Shown here piece after piece: positions 1 through 5,615 of a DNA stretch of 6,613 bases. Location: assembly GCA_003452655.1 (NCBI GenBank), contig DMNR01000427.1:1-6613 (forward strand). The letters run 5' to 3'. Made by a program: the position numbers and the translations under genes. Numbering within the stretch: the first letter of the stretch is position 1; each line of letters opens with the position of its first letter. Source of the stretch: Actinomycetota bacterium (GTDB lineage: Bacteria; Actinomycetota; Actinomycetes; S36-B12; UBA10799). The notes under the pieces are model-generated. The model saw nothing but the letters and a program-made list of their open reading frames with translations, was not told the DNA's origin and ran no database searches.

Positions 1-1052
1 AGATGTGTATAGATGCCCGGATCTACGGCATTGATCCCGGACAAGACCCGGCAACGGCGGATATCAGCGGCCTCGGAGCGATCATGACGGCCTGTTTGAC
101 TGGTCGCTGGCCCGGAAATACACCCACCGCACTGCCGACAGCCCCGATTGTCGCTGGCAAGCGCACTGTGCCAAGCCAGCTGCGAGCGGACCTTCCCGAA
201 AGCCTCGACATGTTCGTTATTCGGGCCATGGCAGCCGTGCCAGGACCAGAAGTCCTGGCAACTGACCGTCCATTTACAGATGCGAGCAGCGCTTTGGACG
301 CGCTGGCGGGAATCCACGAAGGTTCGGGGTCATCGCGGAACCTGCACCACCGTCCGACTCGAACTCATCGCGTTGCCCGTGGATCCGACTCAACTTCGGC
401 CTTGAACGGTCTTGCGAAGCGAGCCGCTCTGGTCGGTGTCTTGCTTGCTGTCGTGTTTGCGGGTGGCATTGCCGGATCCAGAGTGTTCTTCGGGAACGAG
501 GAGTCGACCACCGCAGCAGTGGCCCCGAGTCCGATGAACTCAACTGGGCAGACAACAGGGGTTGAGCCCGCAAGTGCGTCCGCCGCCAACGAGACATCAG
601 CGATTCTGGGCGAACAGGTCCTCCCGATCACCGGCGTCATGACGTTGTTGCCGAAGGGCAATGGGGTCAGCACAGGTGGGCGGCCTGAAGCCGCAATCGA
701 CGGCAATCCGGTTACCGCCTGGCTGACACCCCGATACAAGCAAGCAGACGTGAAGCTCGGTGAGGCCAGTGGCGTCGTTATCGACTTGGGCGAAGTGCGC
801 CAAGTCCGAGCGATCAACATTGGCTTGCTGGGTAACAACAGCACCGTTCAGGTCAGAACTTCCGAGCGGCTTGGAGAACGTGCCTCGGACTATCAGTTGC
901 TGCAGAAGGCAGAGAATGCGTCGACGAATATGACGCTGCGCGAGGCCCGGCCACTGGCAACCCGGTATCTGCTCGTCACTCTGACATCCGTGCCACGGAC
1001 AACTGGCAAGAAGTACCAGGGCGGCATTTCATCAATTCAGGTCCGGGGTTAG
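1..1052 (+). CDS. MurJ-associated pseudokinase-like membrane protein with discoidin-like ectodomain (5' partial)
   Basis: The reading frame is open from the left edge (first full codon at base 3) to TAG at 1050-1052. The ATG at base 3 is probably internal, because the visible protein begins inside a kinase-fold C-lobe. Residues 20-38 (DISGLGAIMTACLTGRWPG) resemble the helix-F region of Ser/Thr kinases, with its conserved Asp. A basic linker follows, then one membrane helix at about 141-163, a Ser/Thr/Ala-rich spacer to about 205, and a beta-rich domain at 210-348. That domain has the EAAIDGNPVTAWLT signature typical of F5/8 type C (discoidin-like) folds. The same order forms the C-terminal part of M. 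tuberculosis MviN (Rv3910), where the pseudokinase is fused to the lipid II flippase MurJ and recruits FhaA when phosphorylated. Whether this copy is fused to MurJ or is a separate gene cannot be seen. The domain calls come from reading motifs; the role is inferred from family and position next to sigM. Confidence 0.8.
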   Translation, partial: MCIDARIYGIDPGQDPATADISGLGAIMTACLTGRWPGNTPTALPTAPIVAGKRTVPSQLRADLPESLDMFVIRAMAAVPGPEVLATDRPFTDASSALDALAGIHEGSGSSRNLHHRPTRTHRVARGSDSTSALNGLAKRAALVGVLLAVVFAGGIAGSRVFFGNEESTTAAVAPSPMNSTGQTTGVEPASASAANETSAILGEQVLPITGVMTLLPKGNGVSTGGRPEAAIDGNPVTAWLTPRYKQADVKLGEASGVVIDLGEVRQVRAINIGLLGNNSTVQVRTSERLGERASDYQLLQKAENASTNMTLREARPLATRYLLVTLTSVPRTTGKKYQGGISSIQVRG

Positions 1053-1141
1053 CGTCACCTCACGTCTCGCCCCAGGCAGCTGAACATTCGCAAAACCGCA
1101 CATTTCGAGTGCCCAAACAGTTGGTTTCCCCAGTGAACCCG

Positions 1142-1147
1142 TAGTCT
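1142..1147 (+). promoter_or_regulatory. Possible -10 element of a near-leaderless sigM promoter
   Basis: TAGTCT fits the actinobacterial TANNNT -10 pattern and ends 10 bases before the sigM ATG at 1158. A transcript from it would have a leader of only a few bases. No Shine-Dalgarno sequence is visible before this ATG, which agrees with leaderless or near-leaderless translation. The best -35 candidate, TTGGTT at 1121-1126, has a short 15-base spacer, so support is weak. The octamer CGTAGTCT (1140-1147) recurs upstream of trxA at 5243-5250. Confidence 0.3.
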
Positions 1148-1157
1148 GCTTTCTGCG

Positions 1158-1796
1158 ATGGACGGGGACGACGAGGTGCTTGAGAACGCGGCACGCACCG
1201 ATCACGAGTTGATCGCTGCGCACGTTGCTGGCGACCCTGATGCGTTCACCGAGTTGGTGAATCGCCACCGAGACCGGCTGTGGGCGGTCGCCCTGCGCAC
1301 AACCGGGGACGTTGAAGAGGCAGCAGATGGCCTGCAGGAAGCCTTATTGTCCGCCTACAAAAACGCCGGAAGTTTCCGCGGCGACTCCGCCGTCACAACG
1401 TGGATGCACCGGGTCGTGGTGAACGCTTGTCTTGACCGGCTCCGGCGTCGAGCGGCACGTCCGACCGTGCCGCTCCCAGAGCAGGACACCGATTTCGGCA
1501 GCAACATGTTGGCCGATCCGAAGGACCCGCTGCACTCGCGCGAACTACGCATCGAAATCCAAAGAGCGCTCGCTGAATTGCCCGTAGATCAACGCGCAGC
1601 GGTCGTTTTAGTCGATGTCGAGGGGTATTCAGTTGAGGAGGCGGCGCGGATTCTCGACTGTCCCAGTGGCACAGTTAAGAGCCGTTGTGCAAGGGGACGC
1701 GCCAAGCTGGCAACACGATTAGCGGGTGTACGGAACCCAAGCGCCGAAGATTCCGTCCGATACTCGTCAAACGAAGGAGGTGATGTGCCGCTATGA
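1158..1796 (+). CDS. sigM: ECF-family RNA polymerase sigma factor, SigM type
   Basis: This 212-residue protein has the two-domain ECF layout. Sigma region 2 lies at about 15-98 and includes the -10 recognition and core-binding stretch around FRGDSAVTTWMHRVVVNACLD and the basic RLRRR. A variable linker follows, then sigma region 4 at about 133-186, whose helix-turn-helix (YSVEEAARILDCPSGTVKSR) would bind the -35 element. The sequence around VVVNACLDRLRRR and the position between the murJ-linked gene and trxB match M. tuberculosis sigM (Rv3911). The ATG at 1158 is chosen because region 2 needs this N-terminus and the length fits the family; no Shine-Dalgarno site precedes it. The 3' end overlaps the anti-sigma gene by four bases (ATGA), so the two are co-translated. 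SigM in mycobacteria directs secretion- and envelope-related genes; the target set here is unknown. Confidence 0.93.
   Translation: MDGDDEVLENAARTDHELIAAHVAGDPDAFTELVNRHRDRLWAVALRTTGDVEEAADGLQEALLSAYKNAGSFRGDSAVTTWMHRVVVNACLDRLRRRAARPTVPLPEQDTDFGSNMLADPKDPLHSRELRIEIQRALAELPVDQRAAVVLVDVEGYSVEEAARILDCPSGTVKSRCARGRAKLATRLAGVRNPSAEDSVRYSSNEGGDVPL
1774..1783 (+). promoter_or_regulatory. Consensus ribosome binding site for the anti-sigma gene
   Basis: AAGGAGGTGA is a full ten-base complement to the usual 3' end of bacterial 16S rRNA. It lies inside the end of sigM, nine bases before the anti-sigma ATG at 1793, and so fixes that start. It contrasts with the absence of any such site before sigM. Confidence 0.85.
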
Positions 1797-2635
1797 CAGA
1801 TCCACAGGATCCGCAATCGGCTGGATACCCCGGCAATTCCGCCAACGAGGGGGCCGATTCCGTCAGCGACATCACACCTCTGGACCCCCAGACAGAAGAA
1901 TTCGTACTGCAGGCATTGGCGACTCTGCCTGAGCTCAAGATGCCCGAGGACGTGCATCAGCGCCTCTTGGCAGCGATCGCAGCCGAACCGAACCCCTATT
2001 CCGCCGCCGCCGACCAGGCTTCGGGTGCAACCGCGGCAGGCGCAAGCGTCACTAAACTGCCGACCCAGCAGTCTCGTAAGGCCCGCTGGTACGTCGGAGT
2101 CACTGGAGTCGCAGCTGCGGGGGTCGTAGCGATGGTCGTCGGAACCACCATGCTCGATGGCGAGTCGAACACGAACCCGCCGTTGGCGTCGGTAGCGATC
2201 CCCATGAGCGCATCAACCAAGCAATACCAAAAGGAAAACTTCGCCACTCAGGTCAAGGCGGCCCTTCCCGGATGGCGCTCAGCCGCCGCGAGTGCATCGA
2301 GTAGCGCCAGCTCGCAAGCAACAGCTTCCCCATCAGAACGAGCAACAGCGACTGCATCCCCAAGCACCAGTCCAACTGGGTCAGTAGTTGCCCTCGGCGT
2401 CAACAAGGTCCTGCGTGACCAAGTGACTGGTTGCCTGGCGAAGCTCAGCAGTCGCGCGCCATTGCATGTCGAGATAGCCACGTACCGGCCGAATCCAACC
2501 TCACCTCCTGAATCCGTTGCAGTCGCCGCAGTCGACACCACCGACAGCTCCGTCGACATCTACGCCGTGAAGGTCTCGTGCAGCGACACGGACCCGCAGA
2601 TGGTTCGCGAACACGTCACGCTTTCCGCCCAGTAG
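1793..2635 (+). CDS. rsmA: Membrane-anchored anti-sigma factor, RsmA-like
   Basis: This 280-residue protein is predicted to hold the adjacent sigma factor at the membrane. The cytoplasmic part (1-99) contains a helical stretch, FVLQALATLPELKMPEDVHQRLLAAIAAEP (33-66, read in two parts), like the sigma-binding region of mycobacterial RsmA (Rv3912). There is no HxxxCxxC zinc motif and no cytoplasmic cysteine, so it is not a zinc-binding RsrA/RshA-type redox switch. One membrane helix spans about 100-121. Outside it lies a Ser/Ala/Thr-rich linker (about 163-195), then a small domain (about 198-280) with the protein's only two cysteines, C214 and C263. The start is set by the 4-bp overlap with sigM and a consensus ribosome binding site. 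The function is inferred from topology, operon position and family resemblance; overall conservation in this family is low. Confidence 0.82.
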   Translation: MTDPQDPQSAGYPGNSANEGADSVSDITPLDPQTEEFVLQALATLPELKMPEDVHQRLLAAIAAEPNPYSAAADQASGATAAGASVTKLPTQQSRKARWYVGVTGVAAAGVVAMVVGTTMLDGESNTNPPLASVAIPMSASTKQYQKENFATQVKAALPGWRSAAASASSSASSQATASPSERATATASPSTSPTGSVVALGVNKVLRDQVTGCLAKLSSRAPLHVEIATYRPNPTSPPESVAVAAVDTTDSSVDIYAVKVSCSDTDPQMVREHVTLSAQ

Positions 2636-2650
2636 CGAGCCGTCCCCGTC

Positions 2651-2677
2651 GGAATACAGCGCTCACTTAGGATCGTT
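2651..2677 (+). promoter_or_regulatory. SigR/SigH-type ECF promoter upstream of trxB
   Basis: GGAAT (2651-2655), a 19-base spacer and GTT (2675-2677) match the GGAAT-N18/19-GTT pattern of thiol-stress sigma factors SigR (Streptomyces) and SigH (mycobacteria). Those factors are known to drive thioredoxin system genes. The predicted start of transcription is about 2683-2685. The site sits in the 70-95 base gap between the anti-sigma stop and trxB. The motif is short, so the neighbouring trx function carries much of the weight. The neighbouring SigM or another ECF factor could also read it. Confidence 0.6.
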
Positions 2678-2729
2678 CCGGCAATGACGTTCCACCAGTA
2701 GTTCAATGATGAAGCGAGGCGCTTTCCAC

Positions 2730-3668
2730 GTGAGCAACGATGTTCGAGACGTAATCATCGTCGGGTCCGGACCGGCCGGCCTGACTGCCGCCATCTATGC
2801 CGCGCGGGCCGAGTTGCAGCCGCTCCTGCTCGAAGGCTCGGTAACGGCTGGTGGCGCACTGATGAATACCACCGAGGTAGAGAACTTTCCCGGGTTTGTT
2901 GAGGGCATTCAGGGTCCGGAACTCATGGCTGCGATGCGCGGTCAGGCGGAGCGGTTCGGAACTACGATCCTTACCGACGATGCGGTCGAACTGAAGCTCG
3001 ATGGTGAAATCAAGACCGTGATCGACGGTTCAGGAAACGTGCACCAAGGCCGCGCCGTGATCCTGTCGATGGGATCGGGCTACCGCGAGCTTGGTGTTCC
3101 AAATGAGAAGCGCCTCTCGGGTCACGGAGTCTCATGGTGCGCGACGTGCGATGGGTTCTTCTTCCGAGCGCAGGAGATCGCCGTCGTAGGTGGCGGGGAC
3201 TCGGCGATGGAGGAGGCAACCTTCTTGACTCGCTTCGCCGAAAAGGTCTACATCATTCACCGGCGCGATGAGTTCCGCGCCAGCAAGATCATGGTCGAGC
3301 GTGCCTTGGCTAACCCGAAGATCGAGGTCATCTGGGATACCGAAGTCCTCGACATGCTCGGCGAGGACAAGCTCACGGGGCTGTCGCTTAAGAACCGCAA
3401 GACTGGTGAGGAATCGACTCTGCCAGTGACGGGTTGCTTTATCGCAATCGGCCATGACCCACGTTCTGAGCTCGTTGTGGGACAGATCGATCTCGACGAT
3501 GAGTGCTACGTCCTCGTCGAAGGACGCAGCACTCGGACGAATCTTGACGGCGTGTTCGCATGTGGCGACCTCGTCGATCACACTTACCGGCAGGCGATTA
3601 CTGCCGCCGGATCCGGCTGTGCCGCGGCACTCGATGCCGAGCGTTGGTTGGCCGACCAAGACGGGTAG
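2730..3668 (+). CDS. trxB: Thioredoxin-disulfide reductase (NADPH, FAD)
   Basis: This flavoenzyme of the cytosol passes electrons from NADPH through FAD and a redox cysteine pair to thioredoxin. From the GTG at 2730 it has 312 residues, the usual length for low-molecular-weight bacterial TrxB. Visible motifs are the FAD-binding GSGPAG (12-17), the active site CATC (C137, C140), the NADP(H)-binding [10 protein letters not shown] (154-163) followed by HRR (177-179), and the C-terminal FAD motif [10 protein letters not shown] (275-284). An in-frame ATG at 2706 would add eight residues (MMKRGAFH) outside the conserved fold and has no ribosome binding site. The GTG gives [14 protein letters not shown], the normal N-terminus, and has a fair GCGAGG element about ten bases upstream. 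All catalytic residues are present. An ECF thiol-stress promoter match precedes the gene; its partner trxA lies one gene downstream. Confidence 0.96.
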   Translation: MSNDVRDVIIVGSGPAGLTAAIYAARAELQPLLLEGSVTAGGALMNTTEVENFPGFVEGIQGPELMAAMRGQAERFGTTILTDDAVELKLDGEIKTVIDGSGNVHQGRAVILSMGSGYRELGVPNEKRLSGHGVSWCATCDGFFFRAQEIAVVGGGDSAMEEATFLTRFAEKVYIIHRRDEFRASKIMVERALANPKIEVIWDTEVLDMLGEDKLTGLSLKNRKTGEESTLPVTGCFIAIGHDPRSELVVGQIDLDDECYVLVEGRSTRTNLDGVFACGDLVDHTYRQAITAAGSGCAAALDAERWLADQDG

Positions 3669-3708
3669 GGCTGCGGCCCGCATCACGACGCTGTCAAGCG
3701 AGGCTAGT

Positions 3709-3720
3709 TGAACCGGTTCA
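3709..3720. promoter_or_regulatory. Perfect 12-bp palindrome, possible operator
   Basis: TGAACCGGTTCA is perfectly self-complementary and lies in the 122-base gap between trxB and the secreted repeat-protein gene, about 70 bases before the latter's ATG. Its AACCGGTT core fits the AANCGNTT centre common to LacI/GalR-family operators. No convincing -10/-35 pair was found around it, and no regulator gene is in view, so an operator role is inference. Confidence 0.35.
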
Positions 3721-3790
3721 CTTCGCCAGCTTGGTTTCACCCCAGCTAATTCGGGCATCGTCACGGGACTGACCCCAACGGAAGGTCCCC

Positions 3791-5131
3791 ATGGCGCTCT
3801 TGCGAACCTCACTCCGCGCACGCCGCACGATGACGACGGTGACAGCAGCAAGTTGTTTGCTGCTCGGGGCTGCGGCCGCCGCGAATGCCGCACCGCAAGG
3901 CGAACTCAGCCCGCCCAAGGTGCTGTCCGCAGAGAACGCCTTCGCCGAGGCCGCCGACATTGCAGTTCGAGACGACGGCAGCGCGGTTGCCGTTTGGACT
4001 CAAACTAAGAACGGCGCAGGACCCGCAACGGTTCAGGTTGCACTGCAAGACAGCGCTGGCCGATGGGGACAACCCACCACCCTCAGCGAGTCGACCTCGA
4101 ACGCGCAGCGCCCGGCGGTTGCGACCAACGGTCACGACGTCGCTGTCACCTGGGAGCAGGGTTCGGCAAAGGGCTCACGAATCATGGTGGCGGAATTCGA
4201 CGGGACCTGGGCGAAGCCACAGCTGATCTCAAGCAGCGGCGCGACTAACCCGGAACTTGTCGTGAATGCCAAGGGAACAACCTCTGTGACCTGGCTACAC
4301 AACAGCAAGAACGCACCAACCAGCGTGGAATTCGCGCAGGAAACCACCGCGGGGAAGTTCCGCGCGCAGCAGCTAACGAACAAGTCCGAATCCGCGGTCT
4401 CACAATCCATGACTGTCTCCGAATCGGGACAGGTATCCGTGGTCTGGTACTCACTCGATGACAGCTACCACGTTCGTGCCTCGACGCCATCAAATTCCGC
4501 GAAGACCTCCCCAGTCACGCTGTCCTCCAGCCAACTGCGGACCGAAGCCGTCGAACCCGCCGTTGCCACCCGCGCGGGCAAGACCATCGCCGTCTGGCAA
4601 GAAACCCTCAGCGACACGTCCCAACACATCGCCTACGCGACGATGACCGCGGCGGGCAGATGGTCGGCGGCTGCTCCACTGCCCGAGGCCGATGGCGGCG
4701 CGGCGAACCCGCAGGTCGGCGTTGACGGATCCGGTCGAGCCACGGTTCTGTGGATCAAGAGCGGCAAGTGTGATCAGGGCATGGTCAGTGAGCAACGTGC
4801 TGACGGCACGTGGAAGCAGGCCGAACAGATCACCGAAAGCGACCGCGATAACGACGGCCTGCGTTTGGACGTCGCGCCGGATGGCCGAGCGGTTGCCGCT
4901 TGGCCCGGCATCGATCCAGGTGACTACCCGTACCGCCCGCCGGCACAAGTCAACGTGCGTGACGCCGATGGCAAGTGGACTGGCGTCAAGTCGCTGTCAG
5001 CGGCGGGCAACAAGTGCTTCGACCCCATCGCGAAGATCAACGACAACGGAGCCATCGCAGCGATCTGGAGCCTCGGAAATGGTGAGTCGACCTCCCGCGT
5101 TGAAGCCGTAACCTCGTTGACTCCGAGGTAG
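3791..5131 (+). CDS. Secreted eight-repeat beta-propeller-like protein of unknown function
   Basis: The 446-residue product starts with a signal peptide: basic RTSLRARR, hydrophobic core at about 15-33, and an ANA-A type signal peptidase I site near residue 33. The only nearby cysteine (C22) lies within the core, not in a lipobox, so it is not a lipoprotein. The mature part has eight repeats of 47-55 residues. Each has a pattern like DG.AVAVW, with conserved tryptophans at 69, 121, 168, 219, 269, 321, 371 and 426. Most are followed by a second G-(R/T/K)-(W/F) strand (for example W92, W140, F190, W291, W341, W396). This periodicity suggests one propeller blade per repeat. C327 and C409 are the only mature cysteines and might pair. 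GGAAGG (3780-3785) supports the ATG at 3791; an ATG at 3830 would still leave a signal sequence. I recognise no enzyme motif. It separates trxB from trxA, which are normally adjacent in this locus. Confidence 0.85.
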   Translation: MALLRTSLRARRTMTTVTAASCLLLGAAAAANAAPQGELSPPKVLSAENAFAEAADIAVRDDGSAVAVWTQTKNGAGPATVQVALQDSAGRWGQPTTLSESTSNAQRPAVATNGHDVAVTWEQGSAKGSRIMVAEFDGTWAKPQLISSSGATNPELVVNAKGTTSVTWLHNSKNAPTSVEFAQETTAGKFRAQQLTNKSESAVSQSMTVSESGQVSVVWYSLDDSYHVRASTPSNSAKTSPVTLSSSQLRTEAVEPAVATRAGKTIAVWQETLSDTSQHIAYATMTAAGRWSAAAPLPEADGGAANPQVGVDGSGRATVLWIKSGKCDQGMVSEQRADGTWKQAEQITESDRDNDGLRLDVAPDGRAVAAWPGIDPGDYPYRPPAQVNVRDADGKWTGVKSLSAAGNKCFDPIAKINDNGAIAAIWSLGNGESTSRVEAVTSLTPR

Positions 5132-5166
5132 TGAACTTTCGAATCCAACGATGTCGCGAGTTGATT

Positions 5167-5185
5167 CGGGAACACATCTGTCCCG
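5167..5185 (+). other. Hairpin overlapping the trxA -35 element
   Basis: CGGGAACA (5167-5174) and TGTCCCG (5179-5185) can form a seven-pair stem with one bulged A and a CATC loop. The left arm contains the GGAAC of the ECF promoter. The stem begins 36 bases after the stop of the repeat-protein gene and is followed by AGTTTCGTT, a modest T-rich stretch. It could therefore be a weak terminator for the upstream gene, or a protein-binding site, or chance. Confidence 0.3.
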
Positions 5186-5194
5186 AGTTTCGTT
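5169..5194 (+). promoter_or_regulatory. SigR/SigH-type ECF promoter upstream of trxA
   Basis: GGAAC (5169-5173), an 18-base spacer and GTT (5192-5194) match the thiol-stress sigma factor pattern; the wider form GGGAACA-N17-CGTT is close to ECF promoters of the SigH/SigE type. Transcription would begin near 5200, giving a leader of about 84 bases before the trxA ATG. A similar site lies before trxB, so the two genes probably respond together despite being separated. Confidence 0.65.
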
Positions 5195-5244
5195 GAAACC
5201 GCTGATAGGGCGTGGCTGACCGAATAGCCTCGCCAAGCGCGGCG

Positions 5245-5250
5245 TAGTCT
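5245..5250 (+). promoter_or_regulatory. Possible second (housekeeping) -10 element for trxA
   Basis: TAGTCT, within the octamer CGTAGTCT that also precedes sigM, lies 33 bases before the trxA ATG. A transcript from about 5257 would still carry the ribosome binding site. No good -35 hexamer is found at the standard spacing, so this is tentative. Confidence 0.25.
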
Positions 5251-5271
5251 CTGCTGCGCAGGCCCAGCGAC

Positions 5272-5278
5272 AAGGAGG
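5272..5278 (+). promoter_or_regulatory. Ribosome binding site of trxA
   Basis: AAGGAGG stands five bases before the ATG at 5284 and confirms that start. Confidence 0.85.
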
Positions 5279-5283
5279 CACCA

Positions 5284-5610
5284 ATGGGTGCGACAACAAT
5301 AGTGACCGACGCCAACTTCACCAGCGACGTGCTCCAGGCTGACAAGCCTGTCCTCGTTGATTTCTGGGCCGAGTGGTGTGGTCCCTGCAAGATGGTTGCA
5401 CCGATCCTTGAAGAGATCGCTGCCTCCCATTCCGACAAACTGACGATCGCCAAGCTCAACGTTGACGAGAACCCGGCGACCTCAGCTTCATACGGCATCA
5501 CATCGATCCCCACCATGGCGGTATTCCAGAACGGCCAGATCGTGAAGCAGATCATCGGCGCAAAGCCGAAGGCGGCGCTACTGGCCGACCTGAGTGAGTT
5601 CATCAACTAA
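5284..5610 (+). CDS. trxA: Thioredoxin
   Basis: This 108-residue cytosolic dithiol protein reduces disulfides in target proteins and is recharged by TrxB. It is a complete single-domain thioredoxin: the active site WCGPC is at 31-35 (C32, C35), preceded by VLVDFWAE, and the conserved cis-proline follows isoleucine at 75-76 (SIPTM). The length equals the family norm, and there is no signal peptide or extension. A strong AAGGAGG ribosome binding site sets the start. Upstream are an ECF thiol-stress promoter match and possibly a second promoter. The stop is five bases from the GTG of the amidase-fold gene, so the two are very likely transcribed together. In M. tuberculosis the equivalent gene at this locus is trxC (Rv3914). 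Confidence 0.97.
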   Translation: MGATTIVTDANFTSDVLQADKPVLVDFWAEWCGPCKMVAPILEEIAASHSDKLTIAKLNVDENPATSASYGITSIPTMAVFQNGQIVKQIIGAKPKAALLADLSEFIN

Positions 5611-5615
5611 CCAAG

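Noticed and set aside
365..844. 159-codon minus-strand open frame opposite the pseudokinase tail
   Set aside because: The + strand frame gives a coherent membrane helix and discoidin-like domain; the antisense product is featureless.
1053..1157. Terminator or small gene between the pseudokinase tail and sigM
   Set aside because: No stable stem with a T-run and no small frame with a ribosome site could be found; only a weak promoter candidate is supported.
2706..2729. ATG start for trxB giving an eight-residue extension
   Set aside because: The extra residues MMKRGAFH are outside the conserved fold and no ribosome site precedes this ATG; GTG 2730 gives the normal N-terminus and length.
3668..3679. 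GGGC-TGCG-GCCC hairpin at the trxB stop as a terminator
   Set aside because: Only four base pairs and no T-run follows; it also overlaps the stop codon.
3845..3862. Lipobox in the secreted repeat protein (TAASC)
   Set aside because: The cysteine precedes most of the hydrophobic core instead of ending it, and an ANA-A signal peptidase I site follows.
3132..3893. 253-codon open frame on the minus strand across trxB
   Set aside because: It lies opposite a fully conserved trxB and the start of the repeat-protein gene, its translation shows no recognisable motif, and long antisense frames are common in G+C-rich DNA.
5037..5606. 189-codon minus-strand open frame across the trxA region
   Set aside because: It mirrors trxA and the end of the repeat-protein gene, and no domain or ribosome site supports it.
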